Assembly (NCBI RefSeq): GCF_003097135.1
Contig: NZ_QEQL01000007.1
Span: forward strand, 186,001-250,000
Length of the DNA: 64,000 nt
Reading direction: 5' to 3'
Source of the DNA: Pseudomonas sp. URIL14HWK12:I12
GTDB lineage: Bacteria; Pseudomonadota; Gammaproteobacteria; Pseudomonadales; Pseudomonadaceae
Shown here: in pieces, positions 38,612 through 47,512 of the stretch
How positions within the stretch are numbered: position 1 is the stretch's first letter
Layout: every line of letters starts with the position of its first letter
Notes under the pieces: generated by a model
Database searches by the model: none
What the model was told of the DNA's origin: nothing
What the model saw: the letters and a program-made list of their open reading frames with translations, nothing else
Position numbers and translations under genes: made by a program

Positions 38612-39474
38612 AGCGCGTGCGCTTCAAAGCGAACCCGCGGGTGCACGATGCGATCCTGTGCGCGCACCAGCTCCAGCTCGTAGCTGCCGCAGGCCTGGGT
38701 TTCGAGCAATACTTCGTGCACCGCTGCGGCAGCAGATTCGAAGGCAGCCAAAGGAGTGTCGCCCAGCAACAGGCGAGAGAGAAACAGGCCCGAGGTGAGG
38801 TCACCTACCCCAACCGGCTGTTTCGGAAAAGCCAACAGCGGCCGGCGCAACAACCAGGTGCCCTGCGCGGTGAGCAGCAGCATTTCAAAATCTTCCGGCG
38901 AGCGGCCGGGGTAGTTCAAGTGCTTGACCATCACCACCTCAGGGCCCTGAGCCAGCAGGGCCCTGGCCATGCTCACGCAGTCGGCCAAAGAATCAGGCTC
39001 GCGCCCGGCGAACGTATTGAGCTCCAGCTGATTGGGGCACAACAGGTCGGCACGCGGCACTGCATGGTCACGCAGAAAGCGCGTCACCGACTCAGGAACC
39101 ACACACCCCTTCTCCGGATGGCCCATCACAGGGTCGCATAGGTAGATGGCCTTGGGGTTGGCTGCTTTGACGCGCTCGACTACCTGCAGGATGGCCTCGC
39201 CTTGCTCTGCGCTGCCCAGGTAGCCGCTGAGCACCGCATCGCAATTGCCCAACTCGCCGATCGCGGCGATACCGTCGACCAATTGCGGAATTTTCGCGCT
39301 GTCGAGCACTTCTCCCGTCCAGCGACCATACTGTGTGTGGTTGGAGAACTGCACGGTGTTCAGGGGCCAGACATTGACCCCAGACCGCTGCATCGCGAAT
39401 ACGGCAGCGCTGTTTCCGGCGTGGCCGAAAACCACATGAGATTGAATCGCGAGCAGGTGGGGGGTGCGTGCCAT
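38608..39474 (-). CDS. pdxY: Pyridoxal kinase PdxY
   Basis: 288-residue ribokinase-fold enzyme phosphorylating pyridoxal to PLP. Motifs: IQSHVVFGHAGNSAAVFAM at the N-terminus, YLCDPVMGHPEKG, CPNQLELNTFAG and the anion-hole GVGDLTSGLF. Start at 39474 (MARTPHLLAIQSHV) matches family length; the frame is open to 39558. Salvages PLP for enzymes such as the MocR and racemase/transaminase families nearby. Confidence 0.93.
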   Translation of the reverse strand: MARTPHLLAIQSHVVFGHAGNSAAVFAMQRSGVNVWPLNTVQFSNHTQYGRWTGEVLDSAKIPQLVDGIAAIGELGNCDAVLSGYLGSAEQGEAILQVVERVKAANPKAIYLCDPVMGHPEKGCVVPESVTRFLRDHAVPRADLLCPNQLELNTFAGREPDSLADCVSMARALLAQGPEVVMVKHLNYPGRSPEDFEMLLLTAQGTWLLRRPLLAFPKQPVGVGDLTSGLFLSRLLLGDTPLAAFESAAAAVHEVLLETQACGSYELELVRAQDRIVHPRVRFEAHAL

Positions 39475-39594
39475 GGTGGTTCCGTTACGACTGATGAAAC
39501 GATGATTGAAGCCGCTCAGTATGGCGGCAAGCTGGCCTGTACGACAGGCCTGGGACACAGGTAAGCTGACCGCATTCCGCCGGAGCCTGACGCG

Positions 39595-39987
39595 ATGTTG
39601 ACCCTCGAGAACCTGATGGTGCTGTTGCTGTTCGTTGCGGCAGGCGGTTGGCTATGGCACAACCACGGCCTTCGTGAAAAAGCCCTGGCCCGGGTGAAGG
39701 CTCACTGCGCCCAGCTGGATCTCGAACTCCTGGACGACAATGTCGCCTTCAAGCGCTTCGCGTTCGTGCGTGATGCCAAAGGCCAGCGGCGCTTTGCTCG
39801 CCTGTACACCTTCGAATTCACCGTTACCGGCGAGCAGCGCCACCCTGGCAACGTCACCCAGTTCGGTGCTCACTCCCTGCAAATCGAACTGGCGCCCTAC
39901 CCGTTCGAGATCAAGAAGCCCCAGCCTACCGCAGAAATCATCGAGCTCAGCCAGTGGAGGCAGGAGCACAAGAAGCGTCAGCCCTGA
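39595..39987 (+). CDS. DUF3301 family protein
   Basis: 130 residues: one N-terminal membrane span (ENLMVLLLFVAAGGWLWHNH) and a soluble domain with KAHCAQLDLELLDDNVAFKR and RLYTFEFTVTG that I associate with DUF3301. Function unknown. Overlaps the convergent COG0523 gene by 10 bases. Confidence 0.82.
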   Translation: MLTLENLMVLLLFVAAGGWLWHNHGLREKALARVKAHCAQLDLELLDDNVAFKRFAFVRDAKGQRRFARLYTFEFTVTGEQRHPGNVTQFGAHSLQIELAPYPFEIKKPQPTAEIIELSQWRQEHKKRQP

Positions 39988-40931
39988 GCGAGCCGGCAAG
40001 CCTCCAACGCAGCGGCCAGCATCGCCACGTTTTGAGCGTGGTCGAATATCACTTCCAGGCGATTGTCCTGTTTCCATAGGCTAGGCGACCATGCCCAAGG
40101 TTGACCTTGCACAGCATTGACTGAGACCCACCCGGCCGGGCTGTGGATAACCCCTTTTGCCCGCAACCAAGGCCACTCGTTCAACGCAGCGGTTAGTGTC
40201 TCGGGATCGAATTGCTCTTCAGGCGGCCAGGTCTTTCCTACCGAAAAGTGCCCGTCTGCTTCATGGGTTTGCATATCCGCACGTGTATTAGGCAACGCCA
40301 GGCCAAAAGGCAGCGGCGCGGTGGGGTTATCCACAGCGGGTGGGGCCGTGTTCTCAGGCAATGCTGCCAACTGCGCCGAATCAGAACGCAACGCCATCGC
40401 AAGCCCAACGCCGAAACGCTCCACCAACGGAGCAAGCGCCTGCCTGGGCAATTGATCGGCCTTGCTCAGAAACACTCTCCCTGCCTGTGCAAGGCTGGCG
40501 TGCAGGTGATCGGGCAACGGCTCGCCTCGCGCCAACGCCGCAGCGTCCAGTACCAGCACCAGAGGCTGCACATTCAAAACCCCAGCCCACGGCTCGCGGC
40601 GCAGTTGCTCCAGCAAGCTGATGGGGTGACCAAGCCCGGAGGCCTCTATGAACAACCGCGTCGGCTTCGCCTTGCGAAGTAGGCGCCCTAGCCCGACCTG
40701 GAACGGCAAGCCATTGACGCAGCACAGGCAGCCTCCGGCGACCTCGGCGATCCCTATGCCTGAAGCATCGGTGGCCAGTAGTGCGGCGTCCAGGCCAACT
40801 TGGCCGAATTCGTTGATCAACACCGCCCAGCGTTCAGCCGCGGGTTTGTTGGCCAACAGCTGCCGGATCAGGCTGGTCTTCCCAGCCCCCAAGGGCCCTG
40901 CGATCAAATGGGTGGTAATCTGGCTGAGCAT
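39978..40931 (-). CDS. COG0523 (CobW-like) GTPase
   Basis: 317 residues: P-loop HLIAGPLGAGKTSLIRQLL at the N-terminus, metal motif GGCLCCVNGLPF (CxCC), and Walker-B/SKAD guanine motif FLSKADQL. C-terminal CobW_C half is weaker than in its neighbour. Such proteins are metallochaperones, here probably for zinc. Start at 40931, back-to-back with a small secreted protein gene. Confidence 0.87.
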   Translation of the reverse strand: MLSQITTHLIAGPLGAGKTSLIRQLLANKPAAERWAVLINEFGQVGLDAALLATDASGIGIAEVAGGCLCCVNGLPFQVGLGRLLRKAKPTRLFIEASGLGHPISLLEQLRREPWAGVLNVQPLVLVLDAAALARGEPLPDHLHASLAQAGRVFLSKADQLPRQALAPLVERFGVGLAMALRSDSAQLAALPENTAPPAVDNPTAPLPFGLALPNTRADMQTHEADGHFSVGKTWPPEEQFDPETLTAALNEWPWLRAKGVIHSPAGWVSVNAVQGQPWAWSPSLWKQDNRLEVIFDHAQNVAMLAAALEACRLAQG

Positions 40932-40955
40932 ATGAGGCAATCGGTGAGGATAACG

Positions 40956-41312
40956 ATGCGAGTGGTGTGGGCGCTTATGATCTGGGCGGTGGCTGGGCTT
41001 GCCTGGGGGCAGGCCTGTGTTGTCCACAGTACGGCAGACCGGCTGGATGTAAAGGTCTGCCAGCAGAACCGTAACATACCTCAAGGCCTGTTCCACGATG
41101 GCTTTTGCCAGCCCAATCTGCCGGGGCAGAAAGTGTCGGTCAGCTTCGCTGACCAATGCCCCGCCGGGGCGTTCGGCGTTTGTAGCCAAGCTCATGTGGA
41201 TAACATGCCCTACCAGCAAGATATCCACTATTACGGCGTGGCGTCCGATGCCCAGTTTCTCAAACCCTTTTGCGAACAGAAGAGCCAAGGGGTGTGGATA
41301 ACTCCACCCTGA
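40956..41312 (+). CDS. Small secreted Cys-containing protein, unrecognised
   Basis: 118 residues with signal peptide MRVVWALMIWAVAGLAWGQ and six cysteines in the mature part (ACVVHS, KVCQQN, GFCQPN, DQCPAG, GVCSQA, PFCEQK), so probably a disulfide-stabilised periplasmic protein. GAGGA precedes the ATG. No family is recognised. It lies between two COG0523 GTPase genes and ends one base before the stop of the second, which hints at a metal-linked role, unproven. Confidence 0.6.
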   Translation: MRVVWALMIWAVAGLAWGQACVVHSTADRLDVKVCQQNRNIPQGLFHDGFCQPNLPGQKVSVSFADQCPAGAFGVCSQAHVDNMPYQQDIHYYGVASDAQFLKPFCEQKSQGVWITPP

Positions 41313-42506
41313 TCACTGCCATTCCCCGAACGGGTCATGCCAGGTCGCCCAATGGCCGGGGCCTAGGCCCCATTCAGCATCCGTCAGCAAGCAGCCATCA
41401 AGCGCAGCGGTCAGCTGTTGGGGGCTCAGGTGTTGCCCTATGAACACCAGTTCCTGCCGGCAGTCCCCTGCGTCACCTTGCCAGGACCGCCCAATGAGCT
41501 CACGCTCGTGGTTATCCACAGGCCATTGATCGGCTGGGACATACTTCCACCATTTTCCGGCAGCGCCAAAGCGGCCGATGCCTCCTGCTTGGGACCAAGA
41601 GGCAGCCTCTTCGAGGCGCGTCGCCAACCAGAAGAAACCTTTAGAGCGAAGCAGCGTTCCATCACGCAGTGGGCTGTTGATGAAATCGAAAAAACGCTGG
41701 GGGTGAAACGGCCGCCTTGCGCGATAAGTGAATGCGCCCACGCCATATTCGTCGGCCTCGCTTATTTCCTCACCGCGCATCACCCCCAGCCATCCTGGCG
41801 CCTGTGCGGCCTGCTCGAAGTCGAACAGCCCTGTGCCGAGAATGCAGCCAGGATCGACCCGGCCCTCGGTGGCCGTTTCCAGGCGTGCCCTTGGGTTCAG
41901 GGCTGCCAGCACCGCGCACAGTGAACCCAGCTCCTGTTCGCTGACCAGGTCGGTTTTGTTGACGATGATAACGTCAGCGAACTCGACCTGCTCAATCAGC
42001 AAATCGGCCACGGTGCGGTCATCCTCGTCCAAGTGCTCGTCGCCGTCAGCCAATGCATCGGCTGCGGTGTAATGAGCCATGAACGTCCGCGCGTCCACCA
42101 CAGTGACCATGGTGTCGAGCCGTGCCCGGTCGGCCAGGGAGCGGCCTTCTTCGTCTTCGAACGTGAAGGTTTCAGCGACCGGCATCGGTTCCGATATACC
42201 GGTGGATTCGATGAGCAGGTAATCGAAGCTGCCAGCGTCGGCAAGCCTGGCCACCTCTTCCAACAGGTCCTCGCGCAAGGTGCAACAAATGCAGCCATTG
42301 CTCATTTCCACCAGCTTTTCCTGCGTGCGATTCAGGGCCACTTCCTGCCGCACCTGTTGAGCGTCGATATTGATTTCACTCATATCATTCACGATCACCG
42401 CAACACGCAAACCGTCGCGATTGTGCAGCACATGGTTGAGCACGGTGGTCTTGCCTGCACCGAGGAAGCCGGACAAGACAGTGACGGGAAGGCGGGTGTC
42501 AGGCAT
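41313..42506 (-). CDS. COG0523 zinc metallochaperone GTPase (ZigA/YjiA-like)
   Basis: 397 residues. P-loop LSGFLGAGKTTVLNHVL, Zn-binding CxCC motif NGCICCTLREDL, VNKTDLVSE guanine specificity and a full CobW C-terminal domain (VGAFTYRARRPFHPQRFFDFI...LVFIGQHLS). A Zur-like palindrome lies 50-64 bases upstream, supporting a role in delivering zinc under zinc limitation. The start at 42506 or 42512 are equivalent choices. Confidence 0.9.
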   Translation of the reverse strand: MPDTRLPVTVLSGFLGAGKTTVLNHVLHNRDGLRVAVIVNDMSEINIDAQQVRQEVALNRTQEKLVEMSNGCICCTLREDLLEEVARLADAGSFDYLLIESTGISEPMPVAETFTFEDEEGRSLADRARLDTMVTVVDARTFMAHYTAADALADGDEHLDEDDRTVADLLIEQVEFADVIIVNKTDLVSEQELGSLCAVLAALNPRARLETATEGRVDPGCILGTGLFDFEQAAQAPGWLGVMRGEEISEADEYGVGAFTYRARRPFHPQRFFDFINSPLRDGTLLRSKGFFWLATRLEEAASWSQAGGIGRFGAAGKWWKYVPADQWPVDNHERELIGRSWQGDAGDCRQELVFIGQHLSPQQLTAALDGCLLTDAEWGLGPGHWATWHDPFGEWQ

Positions 42507-42555
42507 GAGCAAGCCTCGCTCGGCTAAATCGCAGGAGCGAGGACTATACTATCAA

Positions 42556-42570
42556 TGTTACGTTATAACA
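42556..42570. promoter_or_regulatory. Candidate Zur box
   Basis: TGTTA-CGTTA-TAACA dyad in an AT-rich segment directly upstream of the zinc-type COG0523 gene. It is close to the TGTTATA..TATAACA Zur consensus, so the gene is predicted to be derepressed in low zinc. Confidence 0.7.
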
Positions 42571-42594
42571 AATTGTAGTGTTTCACGTGGAACA

Positions 42595-43119
42595 TTAGGT
42601 ACGAGGCTTTACCGTTCCACAATTAGGGCCTAGCCAGACCGCACGGGTGTTCATGCTGCCTTTTTGAGAGGTGCCCGAAGCATTGAACGTGCCGTTAACG
42701 GTCGTCGTGAATTCCTTGTCGCTGGCGAAGTGGGCTTCGCCATTACCCTGGGCACGAGGGCAGCTGAAGGTGAATTTCCAGACGTTACCATTGCGCTCAG
42801 TGATGCGCTGCGTACAGCCGGACTTCGGGTCTTGAAGGGGAATGTCGTTGGTTTTCACCTGCTCTGCCGTCAGGCAAGACTGAATACCGTTACCACCAAC
42901 CGAGATGCCCTGGTTGCTAAGGGTTTGCTCCATCATCGCACGCTGCTCTGGGGGCAGATTACGTAACTGGCCCAGAAGGAATTGCATGTCGGGCAATGGC
43001 TTACCGTCCACCTGCATATTGCTGGTGGTCAGCTCCCACAGGCCGGGCTGCAGCATCTGGCCGTAGGCAACAGGTGAAGCAATCAGCACGGCGGCCAGGG
43101 TAGCGGCTTTGAAGCGCAT
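42595..43119 (-). CDS. DUF3617 family exported protein
   Basis: 174 residues. Signal peptide MRFKAATLAAVLIASPVAYG, then LQPGLWELTTSNMQVDGKPLPDM, the usual DUF3617 opening, with four cysteines including SCLTAEQV and SGCTQRI. Periplasmic, function unknown. Start at 43119 has GAGTTCGC upstream. The gene's stop lies 25 bases from the Zur box of the next gene. Confidence 0.87.
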   Translation of the reverse strand: MRFKAATLAAVLIASPVAYGQMLQPGLWELTTSNMQVDGKPLPDMQFLLGQLRNLPPEQRAMMEQTLSNQGISVGGNGIQSCLTAEQVKTNDIPLQDPKSGCTQRITERNGNVWKFTFSCPRAQGNGEAHFASDKEFTTTVNGTFNASGTSQKGSMNTRAVWLGPNCGTVKPRT

Positions 43120-43253
43120 AGCGAACTCCAGTGAAGGTCTTGGGATATGGACCAGCGATGGGTTCATACGTTGCCCGAATCTCAACGGCAATGCCACTCC
43201 AGGCCACTATGCTTGTCCAACCTGAACGCACCGTTTCGCTTTATAGGTTATTC

Positions 43254-44693
43254 ATGGACGTCCACAGCCCGTTGTTCTTCGGATTGCTGCTAGGCCTGGT
43301 GCACACCTTGGGGGTGATCGCCGCCGTGCATGCACTGTTCACTGTGCGCACCTCTCAGGGTGCGATCGCCTGGGCGATGTCGCTGTTTTTCATTCCTTAC
43401 TTCACCTTGATTCCTTACCTGATGTTTGGTCGGCGGGCATTCGACGCTTACATCGACGCCCGGCGCCTGGCTAACCGTGAAATGCACACTGCAATCGCAG
43501 ACCTGAACTGGCGCCCCTGGATCGAGGAGGCCCTGGCAGCAAAGGCGTCAGACTCTTACGGTTCGCTACGTGCGATGCGCAAGCTAGGCAGAATGCCGTG
43601 CCTGGCCAATAACAAAGTCGGTTTGCTGATCGACGGAGAAGCCACGTTCAGTGAAATCTTCGCGGCGATCCGCAATGCACGCCAGGTGGTATTGATCCAG
43701 TTCTTCATCATCCATGACGACTTGATTGGCCGCCGCCTGCAGGCGCTGCTGATCGAAAAAGCAGCTGCGGGCGTGGAGATATTCGTGCTGTACGACAAAG
43801 TCGGCAGCCACGCCTTACCGAAGCGCTACATCGATACCTTGGCCGAGGCAGGTGTGCAAATGCGCGCGTTCACCACCCGCAAAGGCCTGTTCAACCGGTT
43901 CCAGGTCAACTTCCGCAACCACCGCAAGATCGTCGTGGTCGACGGTGAGAAAGGGTTTGTGGGTGGCCATAATGTGGGTGATGAATATCTAGGCGATCAC
44001 CCGCCTCTTTCGCCCTGGCGTGACACTCACGTATGGGTTATCGGCCCGGTCGTGGCCTGCCTGCAGGAGTCGTTCGCCGAAGATTGGTATTGGGCCACCC
44101 GCCAGTTGCCGCCACTGCTGCTGCCTGACCAGTACCCCGAAGACGGCTTGCTGTGCCAGGTGCTGGCCAGCGGGCCGGCGGACGAGCACGAAACCTGCGC
44201 CCTATTCTTCATGGAGGCCATCCACAGCGCCCGGCAGCGCGTCTGGATCACCAGCCCCTACTTTGTGCCCGATGAAGCTGTCAGTGCCGCGCTACGCTTG
44301 GCAGTGTTGCGCGGTGTGGATGTTCGAATCCTGATTCCGTCGCGGCCAGATCACAAGATCGTGTACGCAGCTTCGAGCCTGTACGCTTTCGAAGCCGTGC
44401 GCGCAGGCGTGCGGATCTTCCGCTACCAGCCTGGCTTCCTTCATCAGAAGGTAGTGCTCATCGATGACGAAATCAGTGCGATCGGCAGCGCCAACATGGA
44501 CAACCGCTCGTTCCGCCTGAATTTCGAGGTGATGCTGTTGACCGTCGATGCCGCCTTCACTTCGCAAGTGCAGGCCATGCTCGAACATGACTTCAGCCAG
44601 TCCCAAGAACTAACGGCTGCAGACATCACCGACACCCATCGCCTGCAAAAGATGAGCATGCGTATCGCCCGCCTGATAGCACCGGTGCTTTAA
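43254..44693 (+). CDS. cls: Cardiolipin synthase
   Basis: 479 residues of the phospholipase D superfamily making cardiolipin from phosphatidylglycerol. Two N-terminal membrane spans (FFGLLLGLVHTLGVIAAVHAL; AWAMSLFFIPYFTLIPYLMFG) and two HKD motifs: NHRKIVVVDGEKGFVGG near residue 220 and LHQKVVLIDDEISAIGSAN near residue 400. Start ATG at 43254 gives normal ClsA length; the frame continues upstream without support. Confidence 0.93.
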   Translation: MDVHSPLFFGLLLGLVHTLGVIAAVHALFTVRTSQGAIAWAMSLFFIPYFTLIPYLMFGRRAFDAYIDARRLANREMHTAIADLNWRPWIEEALAAKASDSYGSLRAMRKLGRMPCLANNKVGLLIDGEATFSEIFAAIRNARQVVLIQFFIIHDDLIGRRLQALLIEKAAAGVEIFVLYDKVGSHALPKRYIDTLAEAGVQMRAFTTRKGLFNRFQVNFRNHRKIVVVDGEKGFVGGHNVGDEYLGDHPPLSPWRDTHVWVIGPVVACLQESFAEDWYWATRQLPPLLLPDQYPEDGLLCQVLASGPADEHETCALFFMEAIHSARQRVWITSPYFVPDEAVSAALRLAVLRGVDVRILIPSRPDHKIVYAASSLYAFEAVRAGVRIFRYQPGFLHQKVVLIDDEISAIGSANMDNRSFRLNFEVMLLTVDAAFTSQVQAMLEHDFSQSQELTAADITDTHRLQKMSMRIARLIAPVL

Positions 44694-44764
44694 CGCAACT
44701 ACGGAGTTTTCTGACGTTAAATGCAGACCGGTCCTGCATCGGCCCGAAGGGCAAGCGGCTTCTA

Positions 44765-44790
44765 ATGCCCTACCACTTCCGTGAGGGCAT
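44765..44790 (+). promoter_or_regulatory. Hairpin covering the ribosome-binding site of the next gene
   Basis: ATGCCCT and AGGGCAT (7-bp perfect, 12-base loop) lie immediately before the ATG at 44795. The right arm contains the GAGGG ribosome site, so folding could block translation. Inferred from sequence alone. Confidence 0.45.
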
Positions 44791-44794
44791 AAGG

Positions 44795-45100
44795 ATGCAC
44801 AATCACAACCTGTTCCCAGAACCCATCAGCATGGCCGTCAACGACGAAATCGAAAGCTGCTTGAGCATCAATACACCCGATGCGCAAATTGGGCTGATGA
44901 ACCTACTGGACCTGGTCGATCATCAGATCACAAAGGACAACGGCGGCGTGCTGCACACCTTGAGCTTTCGCAACGGGCATCGGCTCAAAGTCTTCAGCGA
45001 CGGCACGCTGGTGACGGTCGTGGGCAAGCAGATCAATTTTCACCCGAGCGAGATCTACCCATTCAACACCCTTCTGGCCGAACCAGGGGCCAAGCCCTGA
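44795..45100 (+). CDS. Hypothetical protein, 101 residues
   Basis: Begins MHNHNLFPEPISMAVNDEIE and contains LLDLVDHQITKDNGGVLHTL and TVVGKQINFHPSEIYPFNTL. No signal peptide, no membrane span. I do not recognise a family. An upstream in-frame ATG at 44765 is less likely since GAGGG is spaced 7-11 bases before 44795. It is the last backbone-like gene before the catabolic cluster. Confidence 0.6.
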   Translation: MHNHNLFPEPISMAVNDEIESCLSINTPDAQIGLMNLLDLVDHQITKDNGGVLHTLSFRNGHRLKVFSDGTLVTVVGKQINFHPSEIYPFNTLLAEPGAKP

Positions 45101-45165
45101 GCGAGGCAAGCCTGGGTGAAAGGCCGGTGCACTCGGCATGCAATATAGGCCGGCAGCAGGGCCTG

Positions 45166-45930
45166 CTACCGCCCGACGAAGGCAGGCTTACGCTTCTCCA
45201 CCACAGCACGTGTGGCTTCGCGGGCGTCTTCGGTAGCCATGAGGCGCGTGCTGTAGCCCTGCTCGACCTGATAGCCCTCTTCAACTTGCATGAACTCGAT
45301 CTCATTGAGCGAGGCCTTGCCCATCCGCAAGCCAAGTGGGCTCTTCGAAGCGATGGTACGCGCCAGCTCCCACGCTCTGTCCATCAACCTGGCAGCAGGT
45401 AGCACCTCTTCGACAAGGCCGATGCGCAAGGCCTCCTGAGCATCGATGGGTTGGCCGGTGAAAAACATCTTGCGCAGGTTACCCTGGCCGATCAGCCGCC
45501 CCAGGTGCGCGCCACCACCGCAACGGCCAACGTTGATCTCCGGCATGCTGAAGCTGGATTTCTCGGACGCCAGGCGGAAATCACACACGGCGGCCAGCAC
45601 CGTTCCGGCGCCCAGCGCCGGGCCGTTGACTGCCGCGATCACCGGAATTTCGCATGCGCGCACGGCTGCGAAGCACTTTCTGACCACCGCAGCACGTGCC
45701 GGGTCTTCATCGACGGTAGCCGCCAGAAACTCGTGCAGATCCAGGCCTGCACAAAATGCGCGTTCCCCCGCTGCGGTGAAGATGACGCAGTGGACACCCA
45801 TGTCTTTACCTAGGCTTTCGAACAGTTCACCGATCGCCTGGTAGTGAGCCAGCGTAATGGCGTTGACCGGCGGGCGATTGAGGGTAACCACTGCGACGCC
45901 GTCAGTGATTTGGAGTTGGATATCTTCCAT
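45166..45930 (-). CDS. Enoyl-CoA hydratase/isomerase family protein (crotonase)
   Basis: 254 residues with oxyanion-hole blocks AFCAGLDLHEFL (near 58-69) and GPALGAGTVLAAVCDFRLA (103-122). At the place of the first catalytic Glu of classical enoyl-CoA hydratase (GGGCE) it has Val111, while the second Glu, E131 in MPEINVG, is kept. That arrangement is common in crotonase isomerases or hydrolases, so double-bond isomerase or CoA thioester chemistry is as likely as hydration. GAGAG precedes the ATG at 45930. Last gene of the left-going catabolic operon; may shift a hexenedioyl-CoA double bond. Confidence 0.82.
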   Translation of the reverse strand: MEDIQLQITDGVAVVTLNRPPVNAITLAHYQAIGELFESLGKDMGVHCVIFTAAGERAFCAGLDLHEFLAATVDEDPARAAVVRKCFAAVRACEIPVIAAVNGPALGAGTVLAAVCDFRLASEKSSFSMPEINVGRCGGGAHLGRLIGQGNLRKMFFTGQPIDAQEALRIGLVEEVLPAARLMDRAWELARTIASKSPLGLRMGKASLNEIEFMQVEEGYQVEQGYSTRLMATEDAREATRAVVEKRKPAFVGR

Positions 45931-45950
45931 CGGAGCTCTCTTCAAAGGGA

Positions 45951-46832
45951 TCAGAAGCCGAACAGCTCGGCTGGGTTGTCTACAAGGATCTGCTTAATGC
46001 GCTCAGGGCTCTTTGCCCAGCCTTGAAACGTGTCGAGCAGCATCCCGACGTCTGGGGAGGCAGCACCCATTCGCACGAATGGCCAGTCAGATCCCCACAG
46101 CAGGCGATCAGGGCGAGTGTCGAGCAGCGCCTCGTGAAATGCCCGAACATCGGCATAGTCATCAGGCTTGGCTGACACCCTGCACAGCGACAGCTTGGTC
46201 CATACCTGCCCGGTTTCGAGCAATTTCAAAAACCCTTGGAACGCCGCGCCCTCGACGCCTGCCTTCACGTCGAATTGCCCCATGTGATCGAACACGATAG
46301 GTAGGTCGAGGTGATGGATTTCGTCGAAGATACGCGGGCAATCCTGGGCTTTGGCCCAGAGGTGAGCTTGCCAACCCAGGCGTTTCATACGGGGGGCCAG
46401 CTGTTGAAGTACATCGATTCCAATGCTGCCTGCATATCGGCGACCACTGGTGGGGTCGAGCATTTCGATGAAGCGAAGGCCACGTACGCCTGCCTGGTTC
46501 AGCGCCGCCAGTTGCTCATCGGTGATGTCGGCATTGGCGACGGCGATACCCCTAACTCGATCGCCCATTGCCTGCAGGGCGTTCATCAAGGCCCGGGTGT
46601 CCGTACCATAGGGAGCAGGTTGGATCAGCACGCCTCGGTCTAGCCCGGCGCGGTCGAGCATCGCTCGGTAGACCTGTGGGTCGGCAAGAGGAATCGCGTA
46701 TGTTGCAGGCCCTGTCGGAAACGAATCCAGGGGCCCGAAAACATGGCAATGAACATCACACGCGCCTTCAGGAAGTTTCCGCACAGGTGCCGATGGCAGG
46801 CGAGCGGGCACTGTATCGGGGGTTGAGGTCAT
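45951..46832 (-). CDS. Amidohydrolase family protein, 2-pyrone-4,6-dicarboxylate hydrolase-like
   Basis: 293-residue TIM-barrel metal-dependent hydrolase. Metal and active-site motifs: DVHCHVFGP (His28, His30), FDHMGQ (His183) and RLLWGSDWP (Asp249). This layout is that of LigI-type lactonases in the PF04909 family, which open a pyrone or lactone dicarboxylate. In this cluster it probably opens a lactone substrate or intermediate before CoA transfer. Its start overlaps the stop of the upstream AhpD-like gene (ATGA). Confidence 0.85.
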   Translation of the reverse strand: MTSTPDTVPARLPSAPVRKLPEGACDVHCHVFGPLDSFPTGPATYAIPLADPQVYRAMLDRAGLDRGVLIQPAPYGTDTRALMNALQAMGDRVRGIAVANADITDEQLAALNQAGVRGLRFIEMLDPTSGRRYAGSIGIDVLQQLAPRMKRLGWQAHLWAKAQDCPRIFDEIHHLDLPIVFDHMGQFDVKAGVEGAAFQGFLKLLETGQVWTKLSLCRVSAKPDDYADVRAFHEALLDTRPDRLLWGSDWPFVRMGAASPDVGMLLDTFQGWAKSPERIKQILVDNPAELFGF

Positions 46833-47467
46833 AGCTGTTGCTCCGCTGTCTTGAGGGGGGTGCGTTCAACAGGCGCCAGCTGCGACAGCGACCATGGCTG
46901 ATCGTGAGGCGAGGAAAGATCATCGAGAGGATTCTGCGCGCCATCGGGCAGTGGGATGGCATGAACGTTCAGCGTCATCGCAACCAGCGTGTAGTAGCCG
47001 ATCACGGAGGTCAGATCGACCATCGCCACGGTGCCCCAGCGATCATGCAGCCGCTCATACAGCGGCTGCGCAACGTTGCCGGTGAGCTGAAGCTCACAGG
47101 CGAACTCGTACACATCTGCCTCCTGTGGGTCGTCGAAGGCGGGAGATGCGCCGCTGCGCAGTGCTTCGATGACCTCGGCAGACAGCCCTGCGTTCAGGCC
47201 GTCCTGGGCATGGATATGCCACTCCAGCTGGCTATTCCACCGCCGGGCCGTTACCAGGATCGCAAGCTCGGTCAGCTTCTTGGGCAGTGAAGTATTGAAG
47301 CGCAGCACCTCACCAAACTTCTGCCAGCGATCCGCCAACACAGGGTTGTGCATCGCAGCACGCAACGGCCCCACCAGGCGACCCCGTGGGCCCCCCACTA
47401 CCTCGGCATACACCTTGGCTTGCTGTTCGGTCATGCCCTCGGGTTCAAACAAGGGTATCCGGGACAT
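46829..47467 (-). CDS. Carboxymuconolactone decarboxylase / AhpD-like protein
   Basis: 212 residues. The core LPKKLTELAILVTARRWNSQLEWHIHAQDGL with AHAQDGLNAGLS... is the CMD fold helix pair. No CxxC is present, so it is not a thiol peroxidase and may be a true decarboxylase or a structural relative. Start at 47467 has GGAGA upstream. Paired by overlap with the lactonase-like amidohydrolase, as in protocatechuate-type lower pathways. Confidence 0.8.
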   Translation of the reverse strand: MSRIPLFEPEGMTEQQAKVYAEVVGGPRGRLVGPLRAAMHNPVLADRWQKFGEVLRFNTSLPKKLTELAILVTARRWNSQLEWHIHAQDGLNAGLSAEVIEALRSGASPAFDDPQEADVYEFACELQLTGNVAQPLYERLHDRWGTVAMVDLTSVIGYYTLVAMTLNVHAIPLPDGAQNPLDDLSSPHDQPWSLSQLAPVERTPLKTAEQQL

Positions 47468-47512
47468 CTCTTTCTCCATGACGTATTAATGGCCAACGAA
47501 ACGACGAATGAA

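Noticed and set aside
44720..44750. ATGCAG / CTGCAT dyad after cls as a terminator
   Set aside because: Stem is short and no T run follows on either strand.
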